From NCBI RefSeq assembly GCF_014842025.1, contig NZ_JACYUY010000021.1:1-64000 (forward strand): a stretch of 64,000 nucleotides of DNA, given 5' to 3'. This stretch comes from Massilia sp. CFBP 13721. GTDB lineage: Bacteria > Pseudomonadota > Gammaproteobacteria > Burkholderiales > Burkholderiaceae_D. Below are positions 38,315 to 47,847 of this stretch, piece after piece. The notes under the pieces are model-generated. The model was not told the origin of the DNA, made no database searches, and worked only from the letters and a program-made list of their open reading frames with translations. Positions within the stretch are counted from its first letter, which is position 1; each line of letters begins with the position of its first letter. The position numbers and the translations under genes were made by a program.

Positions 38315-38980
38315 ATGAAAAATTTACCTACCACGCTTACCCGGATCATCCGCCTGCCGGCGCTCGCTATCGCTTCCCTGACCGTGCTGGCCGCTTGCGG
38401 CGGTGGCGGTGGTTCCGACCGGCCACCGGTGCAGACCAACCCCGACCCGGTCCAGCCGAGTCCGCCGCCTGCACCCGAGCCGACGCTCGCCACTACCTTC
38501 ACCGACCTTGTCGCGGCCACCAGCGGCAATGCGCCCGGATGGGGCGCCTGGACCGCGCCTGCCGGCCGGGTGCCGGTCGGCGGCGTCGCCTGCACCGGCA
38601 CGATCACCTACCATCAACACTCGCTGGTATCGATCTACAAGGAAGGCACGCGGCTCGGCTTGCCCGACAACCTCGGCCGCAGCGGCTGCACCTATGAATT
38701 GCATACCCACGACGTGATGGGCATGGTGCACATGGAAGCGGATGTCGCCAAGAAATTCACCCTGGCCCAGCTCTTTGCGCTCTGGGGCCAGCCGCTGGGC
38801 GCGAATGGCACGGCTGGCCTGGCGGGACCGGTGCGTTTCTACCTGGTCGAGAATGAAAAATTGACGCGCTATACCGGCGATCCGGCTGCGCTGGAACTGG
38901 TGCCGCACCGCGAAATCGTGATCGTCAGCGGCGCCGCGCCGGCCGTGTTGCCGAAATACCGGTGGCCGGCCGGGTTGTGA
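38315..38980 (+). CDS. Putative lipoprotein
   Basis: A 221-residue protein with a signal peptide ending at a lipobox (LTVLAACGGGGGSD, Cys lipidated in type II export). A Pro-rich linker (TNPDPVQPSPPPAPEP) is followed by a soluble domain with possible disulphide Cys (VGGVACTGTI; SGCTYELHTH). The fold and function are not recognised. ELHTHDVMGMVHME contains His residues that might bind metal. Outer-membrane or periplasmic side expected. Confidence 0.75.
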   Translation: MKNLPTTLTRIIRLPALAIASLTVLAACGGGGGSDRPPVQTNPDPVQPSPPPAPEPTLATTFTDLVAATSGNAPGWGAWTAPAGRVPVGGVACTGTITYHQHSLVSIYKEGTRLGLPDNLGRSGCTYELHTHDVMGMVHMEADVAKKFTLAQLFALWGQPLGANGTAGLAGPVRFYLVENEKLTRYTGDPAALELVPHREIVIVSGAAPAVLPKYRWPAGL

Positions 38981-38996
38981 GCGCGGCGCAGCCTGC

Positions 38997-39407
38997 TCAG
39001 CCGTAGGCGCCGCCCGTGTACAGCAGGTCGAACAGGCGCGCGATGGTGGCGATCAGCAGCGTCGCGCCGACCAGCAGGGTGCTCACCAGCAGCACGGCCA
39101 GCACCCAGGTCGAGCGCGTCGCCGTACCTGACGCGGCATTGAAGCGGGCATCCCATTGGTCGTCGGGCGTGAGGCCGATGACCAGGGCGCCGATGCAGGC
39201 GGCGATGGCCGAGACCAGCAGCGGCAGCAGCGCATAGAAGGAATGCAGGCCATTGGCGTTGCTATAAATGATGCCGGCGATCGGCAGGCTGCTGATGTGC
39301 AGCAGGCCGATGCGGTCGACGCCGCCATGCAGGTAAAAGCGGTGCGCGCCCAGCGTCCCCAGGACGAGCGCCAGCGCGGTGGCCAGCGTCTTTTTTTTGT
39401 GTGCCAT
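38997..39407 (-). CDS. TM2-domain membrane protein
   Basis: A 136-residue protein. MAHKKKTLATALALVLGTLG, then AHRFYLHGG and LGAHRFYL-type motif, is the TM2 domain signature (an AHRFY motif between two helices). At least two more hydrophobic segments follow (LHSFYALLPLLVSAIAACIG; WVLAVLLVSTLLVGATLLI). Function unknown. On the opposite strand to the neighbours, with a long A-rich stretch at its 5' end. Confidence 0.82.
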   Translation of the reverse strand: MAHKKKTLATALALVLGTLGAHRFYLHGGVDRIGLLHISSLPIAGIIYSNANGLHSFYALLPLLVSAIAACIGALVIGLTPDDQWDARFNAASGTATRSTWVLAVLLVSTLLVGATLLIATIARLFDLLYTGGAYG

Positions 39408-39613
39408 GCAGTTGCAGTTGAAAAGATGAACGGATGTGTTACACGAAAAGGCAGAGTATCGTCCATAAACGTGACAAAGGCATTAACTTTTATGTAAATG
39501 CAATGTATCGGCAGGTGAGCCCGGGAGGCTGGGAGAGGGGCAGGTAGCCGTCGCGTCAAAAATAGCGGATAATGCCCGATTCAGCCGGGACTGCGCGCCC
39601 CTCTTATTAACGC

Positions 39614-39643
39614 TTGCTGGTACCCGGCATTGCGCGCTATAAT
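39614..39643 (+). promoter_or_regulatory. Promoter of the rpsP operon
   Basis: TTGCTG (39614-39619) and TATAAT (39638-39643) are separated by 18 bp and lie 40 bp upstream of the rpsP start. The -10 is consensus. Confidence 0.75.
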
Positions 39644-39683
39644 CGTCGGCTTTCTCCGTCCAGCACAACTTTTTGGAATTATT

Positions 39684-39938
39684 ATGGTCGTTATTCGTTT
39701 AGCTCGTGGAGGCGCCAAGAAGCGCCCGTTCTTCAACATCGTTGCAACCGATTCGCGCAACCGTCGCGATGGCCGTTTCATCGAGCGCATCGGTTTCTAC
39801 AACCCGATGGCTTCGGGCGCCGAAGTTGGCCTGCGCATCACCGCTGACCGTCTGGCCTACTGGCAAGGCGTTGGCGCACAACTGTCGCCAACCGTCGCTC
39901 GCCTGGTCGCTCAGCAGACGCCAGTCGCAGCAGCCTAA
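39684..39938 (+). CDS. rpsP: 30S ribosomal protein S16
   Basis: An 84-residue S16 with [39 protein letters not shown] and the C-terminal [20 protein letters not shown]. The normal start ATG at 39684 is used; the reading frame is open earlier without S16-like sequence. It binds 16S rRNA early in 30S assembly. First gene of the conserved rpsP-rimM-trmD-rplS operon. Confidence 0.97.
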   Translation: MVVIRLARGGAKKRPFFNIVATDSRNRRDGRFIERIGFYNPMASGAEVGLRITADRLAYWQGVGAQLSPTVARLVAQQTPVAAA

Positions 39939-39953
39939 AGCAAGGTACCAGGT

Positions 39954-40529
39954 TTGGCCGACTCAGTTGCCGCAGTTGCAAGCGGGGCGCAAGCCCCTGA
40001 CGACCTGACCCAGGTCGGGTATGTGGCCGGTGCCTATGGCATCGCCGGCGCCATCCGCGTTACGCCGTTCTCGACGGATGCCGATGCGCTGCTGAACGTG
40101 AAAACCTGGTGGCTCGACAAGCCGAGCCTGCGCTCCGTCACCGTGCGGACCGTGAAGATGCATGGTGGCGACGTGGTCGCCACCCTGGTCGGGATGGCTG
40201 GCCGCGATGCCGCGGAGGCGCTCAAGGGCGCCGCCGTGCACGTATCGCGCGCCGAGTTTCCCGCGCTTGAAGAAGACGAGTATTACTGGTCCGACCTGAT
40301 CGGCATGGATGTCGTGAACCTCGAAGGCGAAGCCCTCGGTAAAGTCATCGACATGATGAGCAACGGTCCGCAATCGATCCTGCGAATTTTGCCCGTTTCT
40401 GAGCCCGTCGCCGATCCGGAAAGCAGTGAAAAGGCGCCAGAGCGCCTCGTTCCGTTTGTGGACCAGTTCGTCAAGCACGTCGACGTGAAGTCGAAAAAGA
40501 TTACTTTGGACTGGGGCCTGGATTATTAA
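39954..40529 (+). CDS. rimM: Ribosome maturation factor RimM
   Basis: A 191-residue RimM. TTG start at 39954 is likely because it is followed directly by the coding sequence and lies 15 bp after rpsP. LTQVGYVAGAYGIAGAIRVT opens the barrel domain, the PRC-barrel domain follows (YYWSDLIGMDVVNLEGEALG, PFVDQFVKHVDVKSKKITLD). It binds S19 and aids 30S maturation. Sits between rpsP and trmD as in most proteobacteria. Confidence 0.94.
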   Translation: MADSVAAVASGAQAPDDLTQVGYVAGAYGIAGAIRVTPFSTDADALLNVKTWWLDKPSLRSVTVRTVKMHGGDVVATLVGMAGRDAAEALKGAAVHVSRAEFPALEEDEYYWSDLIGMDVVNLEGEALGKVIDMMSNGPQSILRILPVSEPVADPESSEKAPERLVPFVDQFVKHVDVKSKKITLDWGLDY

Positions 40530-40552
40530 CCCGGTCTGTTTGAAGCGAGGTC

Positions 40553-41314
<762 letters not shown>

Positions 41315-41440
41315 GCTGGAAAATGCACCGCATTGGTGCGAGACACAAGGGCATGTTGCCTTTGCGTTCAACCCCATCCTCTACCGGGCGACGCTTTTGC
41401 GTCACAGTGCGCCGGCAAGATGGTTTTTGGAGTCATAAGA

Positions 41441-41830
41441 ATGAATCTGATTCAACAACTCGAACAGGAAGAAATCGCGCGCCTCGGCCGTGCCATTCCT
41501 GATTTCGCACCAGGCGACACCGTGATCGTCAGCGTCAACGTCGTCGAAGGCAACCGCAAGCGCGCCCAGGCATACGAAGGCGTCGTTATTTCGCGTCGCA
41601 ACCGCGGCCTGAACTCGAACTTCATCGTTCGCAAGATCTCGTCGGGTGAAGGTGTCGAGCGTACGTTCCAGCTGTACTCGCCGCTGATCGCTTCGATCGA
41701 AGTGAAACGCCGCGGTGACGTCCGTCGCGCCAAGCTGTACTACCTGCGCGAGCGTTCGGGCAAGTCGGCACGTATCAAAGAAAAGCTGCCACAGCGTAAA
41801 GTTGCAGCAGCAGCCCCAGCCGCTCAGTAA
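41441..41830 (+). CDS. rplS: 50S ribosomal protein L19
   Basis: A 129-residue L19 ([76 protein letters not shown]). ATG 41441 is chosen because the upstream open frame is not L19-like. The protein sits at the subunit interface. About 127 bp separate it from trmD with no recognised leader motif. A terminator follows. Confidence 0.97.
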   Translation: MNLIQQLEQEEIARLGRAIPDFAPGDTVIVSVNVVEGNRKRAQAYEGVVISRRNRGLNSNFIVRKISSGEGVERTFQLYSPLIASIEVKRRGDVRRAKLYYLRERSGKSARIKEKLPQRKVAAAAPAAQ

Positions 41831-41848
41831 TCGCGTCTGTGGAGAGAG

Positions 41849-41875
41849 AAAAGGCATCCCCCGGGATGCCTTTTT
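41849..41875 (+). terminator. Rho-independent terminator after rplS
   Basis: AAGGCATCCC and GGGATGCCTT form a 10-bp stem with a 2-base spacer followed by TTTTTCTTT. It closes the rpsP operon. Confidence 0.93.
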
Positions 41876-41922
41876 CTTTATCGGCGCAGTTGTAACAGCG
41901 TTGTAACAAGGAGAAAGTTTTG

Positions 41923-42591
41923 GTGAAGGTGCCCCTGGATCCATCCCGCCTGCCGGTCGACGCCATTGCCGGCGAGCCCGCCATCGACCCCGCCTCCCTG
42001 ACGGTGGAGCACCTGCGCGCGCGCTTCGCCCGCTCGCGCCTGGCCTGGACCCCGGAGACGCCGGACGAGTCCTGGATCACGCCGGGTTTCAAATTGCGCC
42101 GCGCCGCCGTGCTGATACCGCTGGTCGAGCGTCCCGACGGCCTGAGCGTGCTGCTGACCCTGCGCACCGACCACCTGTCGAGCCATGCCGGCCAGATCGC
42201 CTTTCCCGGCGGCCGTGCCGAAGAGCTCGATTCGTCGCCGATCGAAACCGCGCTGCGCGAATCGGAAGAAGAAATCGGCCTGCACCGGCGCCACGTCTCC
42301 ATCGTCGGCGTGCTGCCCGACTACATCACCGGCAGCGCCTACCGCGTCGCGCCGGTCGTGGCACTGGTCAAACCGCCGTTCGAGCTGACCGCCGACCCGG
42401 GCGAGGTGGCTGAAATCTTCGAAGTCCCGCTCGCTTTCCTGATGAACGGCATGCACCACCAGCGCATGTCGGTCGAACTGCCGGAAGGGAAGGGCACGCG
42501 CAGTTTTTATGCGATGCCGTATGAACGTTTCTTTATCTGGGGCGCGACGGCAGGGATGTTAAGAAACCTGTTCCATTTCCTGCGTGCATAA
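41923..42591 (+). CDS. CoA pyrophosphatase (NUDIX, NudL-like)
   Basis: A 222-residue NUDIX hydrolase. The NUDIX box is visible as FPGGRAEELDSSPIETALRE and continues SEEEIGL; the preceding LTLRTDHLSSHAGQIAF matches the CoA pyrophosphatase subgroup. It should cleave CoA to 4'-phosphopantetheine and 3',5'-ADP. The start could be GTG 41923 or the in-frame TTG 41920; an AGGAG sequence is 9 nt before the GTG. Stand-alone gene after the ribosomal operon. Confidence 0.9.
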   Translation: MKVPLDPSRLPVDAIAGEPAIDPASLTVEHLRARFARSRLAWTPETPDESWITPGFKLRRAAVLIPLVERPDGLSVLLTLRTDHLSSHAGQIAFPGGRAEELDSSPIETALRESEEEIGLHRRHVSIVGVLPDYITGSAYRVAPVVALVKPPFELTADPGEVAEIFEVPLAFLMNGMHHQRMSVELPEGKGTRSFYAMPYERFFIWGATAGMLRNLFHFLRA

Positions 42592-42681
42592 AAAATCTTA
42601 CAAGCCGTGATTTGATTATGGCCTTGACCTGCGCTATCGTAGCGGGCAGCGTGGTATTGCCATAACAAAAGAAGGACTTGC

Positions 42682-43641
42682 ATGACATTTTTTTCCATCC
42701 TGTGCGCACTGATCATCGAGCAGCTCAAGCCGCTGCGCGCGGATAACCAGGTCTATGGCGGCATCAAGGGCCTGGCGATGCGGATCGAAGGCTGGTTCAA
42801 TGCCGGCGAGCCGAAGAACGGCCGCATGGGCTGGTTCCTGATGATGGCGGTGCTGGTCGTGCCGGTCGCGCTCATCTATTGGGTGCTGCAATACTATGGC
42901 CTGGTGTTCCTGGCCTTTGCCTGGAACGTCGTCATCGTCTACCTGACGCTGGGTTTCCGCCACTACAGCCATTATTTCACGGCGATCCAGCTGGCCCTGA
43001 ACAGTGGCGACGAAGCCACGGCGCGCGTGCTGCTGGCCGAGTGGGCGCGCATCGACACGGTCGGCATGGATGGGACCGAGATTGCCCGCATCGCCGTCGA
43101 GAAATCCCTGATCACGACCCACCGCAGCGTGTTCGGCGTGTTTTTCTGGTTCCTGATGCCGGGCGGACCCGCCTGCGCGGTGCTGTACCGCGTCTCCGAA
43201 TACCTGGCGCGCGCCTGGAACGAACCCGAGCACATGCGCAACGAAGCCTTTGGCGAGTTCGCCGCGAAAGCCTTTTACTGGATCGACTGGATCCCGGTGC
43301 GCCTGACCGCGATCGCCTTTGCCGTGGTCGGCAATTTCGAGGATGCCATCTACGCCTGGCGCAATTTCGCCAACCGCTGGGCGGACGAGTCGCGCGGCAT
43401 CATCCTGGCCGCCGGCGGCGGCGCCATGGGCGTGCGCCTGGGCACCCCGAACGAGAACGCGCCGCAACTGCTGCCGGTCGACGCCGCCATGGTCGACCTG
43501 AGCGATGCCGACACCGACGTCCTGCCCGGCGAAGAGCCGAGCCTGCGCGCACTGCAAAGCACGGTGGGACTTGTCTGGCGCGCCCTGATACTATGGATGA
43601 TTCTTCTTTTACTGTTGTCGAGCATGGCCTGGTTGGGTTGA
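42682..43641 (+). CDS. CobD/CbiB-like membrane protein
   Basis: A 319-residue integral membrane protein with several hydrophobic segments and the CbiB/AmpE-like layout (MTFFSILCALIIEQLKPLRA; FLMPGGPACAVLYRVSEYLA; WIDWIPVRLTAIAFAVVG). It lacks a cobalamin-biosynthesis neighbour, and in betaproteobacteria this paralogue is widespread without B12 genes, so the true function may be different. RBS GAAGGA precedes the ATG. Confidence 0.75.
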   Translation: MTFFSILCALIIEQLKPLRADNQVYGGIKGLAMRIEGWFNAGEPKNGRMGWFLMMAVLVVPVALIYWVLQYYGLVFLAFAWNVVIVYLTLGFRHYSHYFTAIQLALNSGDEATARVLLAEWARIDTVGMDGTEIARIAVEKSLITTHRSVFGVFFWFLMPGGPACAVLYRVSEYLARAWNEPEHMRNEAFGEFAAKAFYWIDWIPVRLTAIAFAVVGNFEDAIYAWRNFANRWADESRGIILAAGGGAMGVRLGTPNENAPQLLPVDAAMVDLSDADTDVLPGEEPSLRALQSTVGLVWRALILWMILLLLLSSMAWLG

Positions 43642-43757
43642 CGCGAAAGCGCGTTCGGACGCCCCGTCCCGAAAGTTGTCGAGACAAGCCTCGTGCCCAA
43701 GTCTTCTATAAGATATAATACCTGTCGTCTCCTCCACGCAGCATTCAAAGCAGCACT

Positions 43758-44105
43758 ATGGCCGAGTTACCGCATACCGGGACAGAAGGCGCCGCCGGCG
43801 AATTCTTCATCCTGGGCCTCACAAGCAATGGCAGGCAGTTCCGCCCCAGCGACTGGGCGGAGCGCCTGTGCGGCGTCATGTCCTGCTTCCGTCCCGAAGG
43901 CAGCGGCGGGCGTAACGCCCATCTGCAGTTCTCCCCTTATGTCCACCCGACCGTGGTGAACGGCGTCAAGGCTGTCGTTGTCGACAATAAGCTGAAGAAA
44001 GCCGAACCGCTGGCCTATCACTTCGTGGTTAATTTCGCTAAAGACAACGACCTGCAAGTGGTCGATGCCTGCTTCGTCGAATTGCCGGGCGACCAAAAGA
44101 CCTGA
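43758..44105 (+). CDS. DUF3579 family protein
   Basis: A 115-residue protein with the DUF3579 signature RQFRPSDWAERLCGVMSCF and the C-terminal YHFVVNFAKDNDLQVVDACF. Typical of betaproteobacteria; role unknown. A TATAAT -10 lies at 43714-43719, about 40 bp upstream. Follows the CbiB-like gene after about 115 bp. Confidence 0.9.
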   Translation: MAELPHTGTEGAAGEFFILGLTSNGRQFRPSDWAERLCGVMSCFRPEGSGGRNAHLQFSPYVHPTVVNGVKAVVVDNKLKKAEPLAYHFVVNFAKDNDLQVVDACFVELPGDQKT

Positions 44106-44190
44106 GTTCCTTGAAGCGTTTGAGCTAGATCAAACGCTTTCTACCTTCCAGCATTAGGTTAAGTCCAGGTGGGACGCATTGTGCGTGCAC

Positions 44191-44259
44191 GTAGGGTAGG
44201 CCCCGAGCCCGCGCGTGAGCTGCTCAACATTCCGCGTGGGCACAGGGCGCCCACCCTAC
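44191..44259. repeat. REP/BIME-like inverted pair
   Basis: GTAGGGTAGGCCCC...GCCCGCGCG (degenerate left head) and CGCGTGGGC...GCGCCCACCCTAC (right head). It lies between the DUF3579 gene and the CBS gene. Confidence 0.75.
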
Positions 44260-44320
44260 AACCCCGTACGTGTCGATTGCGTTCATGCCTTTCCCAAGCA
44301 ATGACCAGGCAGGGACCACC

Positions 44321-44770
44321 ATGAACATCAGCGACATCTGCACCATCCAGACCATCAGCTGCGGCCGCGACGAAACCGTGCAGGGCGCGGCGCTGCTGAT
44401 GCGCAAGCACCACGTGGGCGACCTGGTCGTGGTCGACGGCGACGACGGCCAGGCCATCCCGGTCGGCATCGTCACCGACCGCGACATCGTCGTCTCGGTG
44501 GTCGCGCTCGGCCTCGATCCGGCCAGCCTGCAGGTCGGCGACATCATGACCGACGACCTGCTGACCTGCGGCGAGGAAGACGACGTCTACCAGACCATCG
44601 AGCACATGCGCCTGCGCGGCATCCGCCGGGTACCGGTGGTGAACCGCAACGGCGGCCTGGCCGGCATCGTCAGCGCCGACGATTTGCTCGAATTCCTGGC
44701 CGAGGAGATGGGCGACCTGTCGCGCATCAGCGGCAGCCAGCAAGCACACGAGAAGAGGGCGCGTCACTAG
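44321..44770 (+). CDS. CBS-domain pair protein
   Basis: A 149-residue protein consisting of two CBS motifs (ARRN-type folds): MNISDICTIQTISCGRDET through VGIVTDRDIVVSVVALGL, and VGDIMTDDLLTCGEEDDVYQ through GGLAGIVSADDLLEFL. Such stand-alone CBS pairs sense adenine nucleotides or act as accessory regulatory subunits. Its stop codon TAG lies inside the outer arm of the structured element copy B. Start chosen at 44321, where the CBS motif begins. Confidence 0.88.
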   Translation: MNISDICTIQTISCGRDETVQGAALLMRKHHVGDLVVVDGDDGQAIPVGIVTDRDIVVSVVALGLDPASLQVGDIMTDDLLTCGEEDDVYQTIEHMRLRGIRRVPVVNRNGGLAGIVSADDLLEFLAEEMGDLSRISGSQQAHEKRARH

Positions 44771-44872
44771 AGCGCCTGATAACACCCACATGGCGGCGTT
44801 GCGCCGTCTCGCCGTACTAGCGTACTGTCTTCGACGGCGCGCCTTGCCCTGTGGATGTTCTCAGGCGCTCTA
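44768..44872. ncRNA. Structured repeat element, copy B (variable outer stem)
   Basis: Outer arms TAGAGCGCCTGATAACA and the following CCCACA (44768-44790) pair with TGTGGATGTTCTCAGGCG and CTCTA (44850-44872). The core contains GTTGCGCCGTC paired with GACGGCGCGCC, and the apical hairpin GTAC-TAGC-GTAC. The core sequence is shared with copies A and C while the outer stem sequence is completely different. The first arm includes the CBS gene stop codon. Confidence 0.65.
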
Positions 44873-45002
44873 AAATCAGAGCCGGACAGGCTGTCCCGCC
44901 GCTCCGCACCAGATTAGTGCGCAGCGGCATCATCCCGTGCAACCATCTGTTACCATCGCCGCTTGGCGCCGCACAGGCGGTGCATGCTACTGACGGGATG
45001 AC

Positions 45003-47753
45003 ATGAATTCGACGAGCTACCAGCGCGGCCTGCCCGCGCACCTGATCGCGGGCGCCTTTGCCGCGTGCACTTTCCTCGCCGCCGGCACCGTCCTGGGCGC
45101 GCCCAAGGCAACCTTACCAAAAGGCGTCACCCTCGGCGCCTCGGTCGAAGGCATCACCGAATACCGGCTGGCGAACGGCTTGAAGGTACTGCTGTTCCCG
45201 GACAACTCGCGTCCCACCGTCACCGTCAACGTCACTTACCTGGTCGGCTCGCGCCACGAGAATTATGGCGAGACCGGCATGGCGCACCTGCTCGAACACC
45301 TGCTGTTCAAGGGCGCGAAAAGGAACCCCGACATCACGCGCCAGTTCGCCGACCGCGGCATGGATTTCAACGGCACCACCTCGCTCGACCGCACCAATTA
45401 CTACGAAGTATTCCAGGCCTCGCCGGCAAACCTGGACTGGGCGCTGCAGATGGAAGCGGACCGCATGACCGGTTCCTTCATCGCCCAAAAGGACCTCGAC
45501 TCCGAGATGACGGTGGTGCGCAACGAGTTCGAAAGCGGCGAGAATTCGCCCTCGGGCGTGCTGGTAAAACGCATGCAGAGCATCGCCTACGACTGGCACA
45601 GCTATGGCCGCTCGACGATCGGCAACCGCAGCGACATCGAGAACGTCAGGATCGCCAACCTGCAGGCGTTTTATCGCACCTGGTACCAGCCCGACAATGC
45701 GGTGCTGCTGGTGGCCGGCAAATTCGAACCGAATGCCACGCTGGCGAAGATCGCGCGCCAGTTCGGCGCCATCCCGAAACCGGCGCGCACGCTGCCCGCA
45801 TTCTGGACGGTCGAGCCGACCCAGGATGGCGAGCGCAGCTTCGCGGTGCGGCGCCAGGGCGACGTCCAGATCGTCATGCTCGGCTACAAGGTGCCGTCCA
45901 GCCTGCACGACGACAGCGACGTGATGGCCTTTGCCTCGGCGATCCTGGGCGACGTGCCGACCGGGCGCCTGCACAAGCAGTTGGTCGAAACCGGCAAGGC
46001 GAGCCAGGTGTTCACCTTCGGCGAAACCGGCTATGCGCCCGGCCTGCAGTACATCGGCGCGGTGGTCAAGAAGGGCGAGCCGCTCGAGCCGGTACGCGCG
46101 GCGCTGACCGAGGCGGTCGAGACCTTCGGCGACAAGCCGCCGACGAACGACGAGATGGCGCGCATCCGCCGCATGTACGAAAACGAGATGGAGCGCAGCC
46201 TGAACGATCCGCAGCGCGTCGGCGTGGCGCTGTCGGAGACGATCGCCTTGGGCGACTGGCGCCTGTTCTTCACCGGCCGCGAGCGCATCAAGACCATCAC
46301 GCCGGACGAGGTGGCGGGCGTGGCGAAACGCTACTTCCGGCGCGACAACCGCGTCACCGGTACTTTCCTGCCCGACGACGCGCCGCAGCGCGCCGTGATC
46401 CCGCCGGCGCCGAGCGTCGAGAGCATCCTCAAAGAATTCAAGCCGCAAGCCTCGACCCTGGTCGCCGAAGACTTCGAGCCGACCCAGGACAACATCATGA
46501 AGCGCACCCAGCTCGTCACCAAAGGCGGCGTGAAGCTGGCGCTGCTGCCGAAGAAGAACCGCGGCGAAGCGGTGACGGTGAACCTGCGCCAGCACATTGG
46601 CGACGAGCAGAATTTGTTCGGCAAGGGCGCCGTGCCCGGACTGACCGGCGCCATGCTGATGCGCGGCACCAGCCGCTACACGCGCGAACAGCTGGCCGAC
46701 GAATTCGACCGCCTCAAAATCGCCGGCGGCCTGACCCATTTCCAGACCACGCGCGAGCACTTGCCGGAAGCCCTGCGCCTGGTTGCGCACGTGCTCAAGG
46801 AGCCGGCCTTCCCGGCAGCCGAATTCGAGCAATTGCGGCGCCAGGCGCTGGTCAGCCTGGAAGCGAGCCGCGCCGAGCCGCAGGCGCTGGCCGCGCGTGC
46901 GCTGGCGCGCCATTTCGACCTGTACCCGAAGGGCGACGTGCGCCACGCGAACAGTTTCGACGAAGACCTGGCCGAACTGAACGCGGCGCGCCTCGAGGAC
47001 CTGCGCGCCTTCCACCGCGAGTTCTACGGCAGCGTGCCGGCCGAGATGGCGATCGTCGGCGACTTCGATGCGGCCGCCATCGCGCCGCTGGTGGACGAAT
47101 TGTTCGGCGCCTGGCGTGCACCGGCCAACGTGGCGCCGGTGCTGCGCCGCCACGCCGACATCGCCCCCTTGAAGACCACGCTCGACACGCCGGACAAGGA
47201 AAACGGCTTTTATACCGCGCGCCTGAACCTCGACCTGAACATCGACGACCCGGACTATCCGGCCCTGATGCTGGCCAATTACATCTTCGGCGAGGGCGGC
47301 CTGCGCTCGCGCCTGATGGACCGCATCCGCCAGAAGGATGGCCTGTCGTATGGCGGCGGCTCGCAGCTGGACGCCGGCGACCTCGACCGCGCCGGCACCT
47401 TCGGCATCAGCGCCATCGCCGCGCCACAGAACCTGGGGCGGCTCGACGCCGCCATTCGCGCCGAACTGGCGCGCGCGGTGAAGGATGGCTTTACCGCGCT
47501 TGAGCTGGCCGGCGCCAAATCGGGCCTGATGCAGCAGCGCCAGCAGACGCGCGCCGAGGACGGTGCCGTCGCCGCCGGCTGGACCGCCTACCTGTACCGC
47601 GACCGCACCTACGACTGGTCGCGCCAGTTCGAAGCGAAGCTGATGGCCGTCACGCTGGCGCAGCTGAACGCCGCTTTCCGCAAGGCGATCGACCCGGCGC
47701 AGCTGTCGGTGGTGATGGCGGGCGACCAGAGCAAGGTAAAGTCCGCGCCATGA
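45003..47753 (+). CDS. M16-family metallopeptidase
   Basis: A 916-residue protein with an N-terminal signal-like segment (FAACTFLAAGTVLGA) and two M16 halves. The active half has the inverted zinc motif HLLEHLLFKGAKR (HxxEH) and the later Glu, in ESGENSPSGVL. The second half (about 480-900) lacks the HxxEH motif as in other M16 proteins, where it assists substrate binding. Secreted or periplasmic zinc peptidases of the pitrilysin type degrade peptides; specific substrate unknown. It stands alone between the CBS gene and the SDR gene. Confidence 0.93.
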   Translation: MNSTSYQRGLPAHLIAGAFAACTFLAAGTVLGAPKATLPKGVTLGASVEGITEYRLANGLKVLLFPDNSRPTVTVNVTYLVGSRHENYGETGMAHLLEHLLFKGAKRNPDITRQFADRGMDFNGTTSLDRTNYYEVFQASPANLDWALQMEADRMTGSFIAQKDLDSEMTVVRNEFESGENSPSGVLVKRMQSIAYDWHSYGRSTIGNRSDIENVRIANLQAFYRTWYQPDNAVLLVAGKFEPNATLAKIARQFGAIPKPARTLPAFWTVEPTQDGERSFAVRRQGDVQIVMLGYKVPSSLHDDSDVMAFASAILGDVPTGRLHKQLVETGKASQVFTFGETGYAPGLQYIGAVVKKGEPLEPVRAALTEAVETFGDKPPTNDEMARIRRMYENEMERSLNDPQRVGVALSETIALGDWRLFFTGRERIKTITPDEVAGVAKRYFRRDNRVTGTFLPDDAPQRAVIPPAPSVESILKEFKPQASTLVAEDFEPTQDNIMKRTQLVTKGGVKLALLPKKNRGEAVTVNLRQHIGDEQNLFGKGAVPGLTGAMLMRGTSRYTREQLADEFDRLKIAGGLTHFQTTREHLPEALRLVAHVLKEPAFPAAEFEQLRRQALVSLEASRAEPQALAARALARHFDLYPKGDVRHANSFDEDLAELNAARLEDLRAFHREFYGSVPAEMAIVGDFDAAAIAPLVDELFGAWRAPANVAPVLRRHADIAPLKTTLDTPDKENGFYTARLNLDLNIDDPDYPALMLANYIFGEGGLRSRLMDRIRQKDGLSYGGGSQLDAGDLDRAGTFGISAIAAPQNLGRLDAAIRAELARAVKDGFTALELAGAKSGLMQQRQQTRAEDGAVAAGWTAYLYRDRTYDWSRQFEAKLMAVTLAQLNAAFRKAIDPAQLSVVMAGDQSKVKSAP

Positions 47754-47847
47754 ACTGCACCTCTTGGTGAATCCACACCGGGACGTTAGAATGTTGCTCT
47801 TTGGAATTATCCAGCAACAAGCGTCGGTGATGAGGTAGGAGCAGTTC

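Noticed and set aside
41315-41440. Ribosomal protein L19 leader RNA
   Set aside because: No motif or stem arrangement that I can match to known leaders in the 127-bp gap before rplS.
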